A model generated the notes under the pieces. That model worked only from the letters and a program-made list of their open reading frames with translations, had not been told where the DNA came from and ran no database searches. Shown here one piece after another: positions 60,392 to 64,000 of a stretch of 64,000 nt of DNA. The first letter of the stretch is position 1. The number at the start of each line of letters is the position of its first letter. A program made the translations under genes and the position numbers. This DNA is from Bolinopsis microptera (Eukaryota; Ctenophora; Tentaculata; Lobata; Bolinopsidae): positions 19,651,975 to 19,715,974 of the forward strand of contig NC_087077.1 of NCBI RefSeq assembly GCF_026151205.1, written 5' to 3'.

Positions 60392-61297
60392 TCACGTATG
60401 TGTACAGTTGTATTCGTAGCTTTCAGATTCCGCTGCAGACCCTCCTGATACCAGCGTCATTGTGTAGGGGGCAGAAAATTGTCTTATTTCCTCAATAAAT
60501 CTTACAACTAAGATCGATTTTGGCGGAATGCTAAATTCCACTTTAGTTTCAAAAAAAGTGCCCTCTTTGGTCTCAATTTTTGTCGTTTCTTCACTTCTTT
60601 CTGTTTGGGTTTTCTTAACGCTTGCAGATATTTTCGCTGGAGTGTCAGGAACTGGGATCTCAGCCCCTGCAGTCCACTCCCAGCCAGATGTTTGCTCGTG
60701 GGTACTCGTGAAAGTAGATGTGTTTTCAGATGATTCTCTCAATGTTTCCCAATGCTCTACTTTAACATCAGCTGTGTTATTTTAAGTTGTTGGGGTTTCT
60801 TTAAAGCGTCTCACTGGTTCCTCCGTTATGATGTTCTCTTCATCCAGGATGAACGATACTACCTTATCTTTTGCGTAGAAAGTAAATGTCACTCCTTGCA
60901 TTAACTCGTTAATACTAGAGGTGAATGAGAAGACTTTTATCATCTCTTTGTCTTTTCCACCACTCTTTTCTGCAATACTATCTCTTGCTTCGATTGCCTG
61001 TTCTTTCCAAGAGTCACGATTATTTATTCCCTCCTTCATCATGTATCCTTTTAAGTCTCCGAAATCAGGGAGAGACTCGTTCCACCACGCAGAGAAGATC
61101 GCATTTCCATTCATGTCATTATTATGCGCGTCTATCGCAATTATTTGTCCTGCCTTAGCCCCTTTGTCTTCTAGCTCACTGATAATTTTTGCTGCGGCAT
61201 CGTCCCAGCTATGGTCTCTTACCTCGCAGTGTTTTATGATTTGCTTTTCCCTCTGCTTCCTTGCATTTAAATTTGCATTTAAAGTGAGTTCCAGCAT
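60392..61297 (-). pseudogene. Aerolysin/ETX-MTX2-like pore-forming protein, in-frame stop
   Basis: From ATG at 61295-61297 the frame runs 171 codons to TAA at 60782-60784. It then continues in the same frame without a stop for about 129 more codons to TGA at 60392-60394. The first part is an N-terminal domain (SWDDAAAK, IIAIDAHNND) shared with the paralogue at 61345-61922. The second part looks like the stem and body of an aerolysin-type beta-pore-former: Ser/Thr-rich alternating strands, a GWEWTAGAEIPVP hinge and an amphipathic segment before the C-terminal strands. Such proteins are secreted, oligomerise and perforate membranes. No signal peptide precedes the first part. I looked for an intron removing the stop and found none in phase. 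It may be a nonsense allele, a pseudogene or a sequencing error. Confidence 0.6.
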
Positions 61298-61301
61298 TTC
61301 C

Positions 61302-61434
61302 CCTTGCAGGCATCAGCTTGTAGGTATGGTATCCCTTGCAGGCATCAGCAGTGTAGGTAATGGTATCCCTTGCAGGCATCAGCAGTGTAGGTAATGGTAT
61401 CCCTTGCAGGCATCAGCAGTGTAGGTAATGGTAT
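61302..61434. repeat. 34-bp tandem repeat between the two domain copies
   Basis: Three and a half copies of CTTGCAGGCATCAGCAGTGT + AGGTAATGGTATCC. The first (lower-coordinate) copy is shortened. The array supplies the last residues and stop of the 61345-61922 frame and reaches to just before the ATG at 61297. Confidence 0.93.
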
Positions 61435-61922
61435 CGATTCAAATGAAATTGCAGCTGTTGGGATCGCGGTGTTGGGATCGCCCCATACTGTGTACTGAAA
61501 ATTGTTGTGGTAGTAGATGTTGTCGTAGTAGAAGACAAATAAAACGGCGTTTGATACTATTGGTATACCGTGTATTCTATAGGTCATGCTGCAGGAAGCT
61601 GTGATGGAAATAACATCTCTTGGCTCCAACATAGAGACAAACTGATCTGCTTGGTTGTAGAAGGTTTCCCATGAGAATGAATCGTTTATCAGTTTGTACT
61701 TTATATGGGTTTGCTCCTCGGTCGTCTCGAACCTATCATCCCAATATGCTGTGAGGTGACACGAAGAAATTACTTCACCCTGGCAGTGAGCATCTATCCA
61801 CAGTATAGACCCTTTCTTTACCCCTCTTTCCCACAATTGAGATGTCAGATCGGTTGCTGCTTCTTCCCAGGAAGAATGCACCACTAAGAGTGTGATGATT
61901 GTCATTACCAATATCCAGCCTG
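61345..61922 (-). CDS. Signal-bearing paralogue of the N-terminal domain (partial)
   Basis: A likely exon begins at acceptor ATTTCAATTTAG (first base 61922) and opens with a hydrophobic stretch (GWILVMTIITLLVV) that looks like a signal peptide or its second half. The domain follows: SSWEEAATDL, then GVKKGSILWIDAH, a WxxRF segment, SWETFYNQA and a strand-rich end. It aligns residue by residue with the N-terminal part of the frame at 60782-61297, so the two arose by tandem duplication. The frame ends in the 34-bp repeat at 61345, and no pore-forming part follows. A possible donor (ACA|GTATGG, about 61490) could instead splice it onward. The start codon is either in a missing upstream exon or the internal ATG. 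The domain's name is unknown to me. Confidence 0.55.
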
Positions 61923-61949
61923 CTAAATTGAAATGATGACACAATTAAC

Positions 61950-62623
61950 ATCAGTTCGTTTTAAACATGATTTTACTCAATAAAAAATCTTAGTGACAAC
62001 AAAATGTTTTACCTTGGGTAGGTTGGCAAAAAAGGGCCAACTTTTTTGCCTCATTTGGCTCCTTTGCCCAGAAAATGATAAATTTTGGATACTTTTAAAG
62101 ATATTTCTTTGATAAGTGTGTACTAGTTTTACCATCTATAACAGCTAAGTTATTTGCAGTGCCAGTGCAGTTAGACTATGTGCAGCTGAGGGGCGAACCA
62201 ACTGTTTTGCCTCATCTGGGTTCAGTTGTCCGGTAGCCGATTCGGAATCAGCGTCCGAAAATACATCAACTCAAGTTGGTTTCAACTGTCGGGGCCCTTT
62301 TAGAAAAACTCGAAGATCGATTGTAAAGTGGTTTAGCACGTACTACTAGTACATTATAAAAACTTTAAGATTCAGAAGCTGGAGATTCCAAATTCATAAT
62401 GACAAACGCTTAAATTAAAAAAAACAAAAATACCGTCGGAGAATTCAAAGTATACACAGTATGACTGAAGGCAAAGCAATAAAATTTTTCTGAAATGATG
62501 ATTTAACAAAGTTGAGTAAACCATCGTTTAGTCCCCGGAAACGCAACCAACCTTCCAACAGTGTTGGCAACTGGCCAACCTTAGCTTTGATAGATCGTGA
62601 TAAAGCCACCATTTCGCGGTTAT
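61950..62623. other. Upstream flank of the pore-former locus
   Basis: A minus-strand donor (CCCAAG|GTAAAA, about 62014) lies about 90 bp upstream of the exon at 61922 and could end a first exon. TTTTTTGCC words repeat at 62027-62060, and a TTTTGCCTCATCTGG echo lies near 62203. No gene is resolved. Confidence 0.4.
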
Positions 62624-62723
62624 NNNNNNNNNNNNNNNNNNNNNNNNNNNNNNNNNNNNNNNNNNNNNNNNNNNNNNNNNNNNNNNNNNNNNNNNNNNNN
62701 NNNNNNNNNNNNNNNNNNNNNNN
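62624..62723. other. Assembly gap (100 N)
   Basis: Exactly 100 N, the conventional length for a scaffold gap of unknown size. Order and distance across it are not reliable. Confidence 0.99.
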
Positions 62724-64000
62724 TTCCCTAACCCCCCCTTAATTTTTAACCTTTTAACTCTTAAACTTCCCTTAATTCCCAAACTTTCCCTTAACTTCTA
62801 ATTTCCCTTAACTCCCAAACCCCACACCTCTCCCAACCTTTTACCTTCCTCTAACCTCCTCACTTCCCTAATCTCCTCTAACTCTCCTCTAACTCTCCCA
62901 ACTCTCCTCAACTCTCCTCTAACTCTCCTCTAACTTTCCTCTAACTCTCCTAACATCCTCCTCTAACTCTCTAACTCTCCTCTATCTCTCCTCTAACTCT
63001 CTTCTACCTCTCCTCTAACTCTCCTCTGACTATCCTCTAACTCTCCTCTAACTCTCCTCTATCTCTCCTCTAACTCTCCTCTAACTCTCCTCTAACTCTC
63101 CTCTAACTCTCCTCTAACTCTCCTCTAACTTTCCTCTAACTCTCCTCTAACTCTCCTCTATCTCTCCTCTAACTCTCTTCTACCTCTCCTCTAACTCTCC
63201 TCTAACTCTCCTCTAACTCTCCTCTAACTCTCCTCTATCTCTCCTCTAACTCTCCTCTAACTCTCCTCTAACTCTCCTCTAACTCTCCTCTAACTCTCCT
63301 CTAACTCTCCTCTAACTTCCTCTAACTCTCCTCTAACTCTCCTCTATCTCTCCTCTAACTCTCCTCTACTCTCCTCTAACTCTCCTCTAACTCTCCTCTA
63401 ACTCTCCTCTAACTCTCCTCTAACTCTCCTCTAACTCTCCTCTAACTCTCCTCTAACTCTCCTCTAACTCTCCTCTAACTCTCCTCTAACTCTCCTCTAA
63501 CTCTCCTCTAACTCTCCTCTAACTCTCCTCTAACTCTCCTCTAACTCTCCTCTAACTCTCCTCTAACTCTCCTCTATCTCTCCTCTAACTCTCTCTACCT
63601 CTCCTCTAACTCTCCTCTGACTATCCTCTAACTCTCCTCTAACTCTCCTCTAACTCTCCTCTAACTCTCCTCTAACTCTCCTCTAACTCTCCTCTAACTC
63701 TCCTCTAACTCTCCTCTAACTCTCCTCTAACTCTCCTCTAACTCTCCTCTAACTCTCCTCTAACTCTCCTCTAACTCTCCTCTAACTCTCCTCTAACTCT
63801 CCTCTAACTCTCCTCTAACTCTCCTCTAACTCTCCTCTAACTCTCCTCTAACTCTCCTCTAACTCTCCTCTAACTCTCCTCTAACTCTCCTCTAACTCTC
63901 CTCTAACTCTCCTCTAACTCTCCTCTAACTCTCCTCTAACTCTCCTCTAACTCTCCTCTAACTCTCCTCTAACTCTCCTCTAACTCTCCTCTAACTCTCC
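62724..64000. repeat. 11-bp minisatellite (CTCTCCTCTAA)
   Basis: From about 62880 to the window end there are roughly 100 units of CTCTCCTCTAA, with CTATCTCT and CTGACTAT variants. Toward the gap (62724-62880) the units become increasingly degenerate (CCCTTAACTT, TTCCCTAA), a typical array-edge decay. The array continues past the window. Confidence 0.95.

Noticed and set aside
62724-64000. Telomere
   Set aside because: The unit is CTCTCCTCTAA, not CCCTAA or another known telomere repeat, and a scaffold gap precedes it.

Overview
The window is nuclear DNA of a multicellular eukaryote, most likely a non-vertebrate metazoan. The reasons are AT-rich intergenic sequence, spliced genes with GT-AG introns, a 5'-truncated RTE-like non-LTR retrotransposon, and an aerolysin-type secreted protein family common in marine invertebrates. 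I cannot name the phylum. Tandem repeats dominate: adding the array lengths gives roughly 40 % of the window. Most of the long open frames are shadows of arrays whose unit length is a multiple of three and are not genes.

Layout. 1-3064: two minisatellites (32/66-bp and 53-bp units). 3437-13083, minus strand: the 3' half of a spliced gene. Five exons chain with matching splice phases, and their introns hold a 17-bp array of RFX/X-box-like sites, a 380-bp CT microsatellite and a 10-bp pyrimidine array. 12966-22205: a segmental duplication of about 1.5 kb, each copy followed by a 33-bp array (3.6 and 2.4 kb). The second copy starts inside an exon and is full of single-base indels, so it may be an assembly artefact. 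22690-24650: 51-bp array. 25898-26395: 24-bp array with CACGTG in most units. 28408-36264: a 7.9-kb satellite of 50/51-bp units. 37840-38770: retrotransposon fragment. 44390-45835: a 1.4-kb foldback (inverted repeat) whose arms are built from smaller tandem palindromes. 49-51.5 kb and 58.9 kb: dispersed copies of a ~100-bp MITE-like element. 52221-53640: 55-bp array.

The gene-bearing right part is on the minus strand. 54318-57750 is a five-exon coiled-coil gene whose exon phases agree throughout. 60392-61922 holds an aerolysin/ETX-MTX2-like locus with two copies of an N-terminal domain. The copy attached to the pore-forming domain carries an in-frame stop, and the copy with a signal-like segment lacks the pore-forming domain. 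After a 100-N scaffold gap (62624-62723) the window ends in an 11-bp array.

The genes show no functional pathway together. The main interest is structural: the foldback element, the array of transcription-factor-like sites in an intron, the MITE-like family, the broken pore-former locus and the suspect duplication. Gene models were built by eye from splice signals and frame continuity; no homology search was possible.
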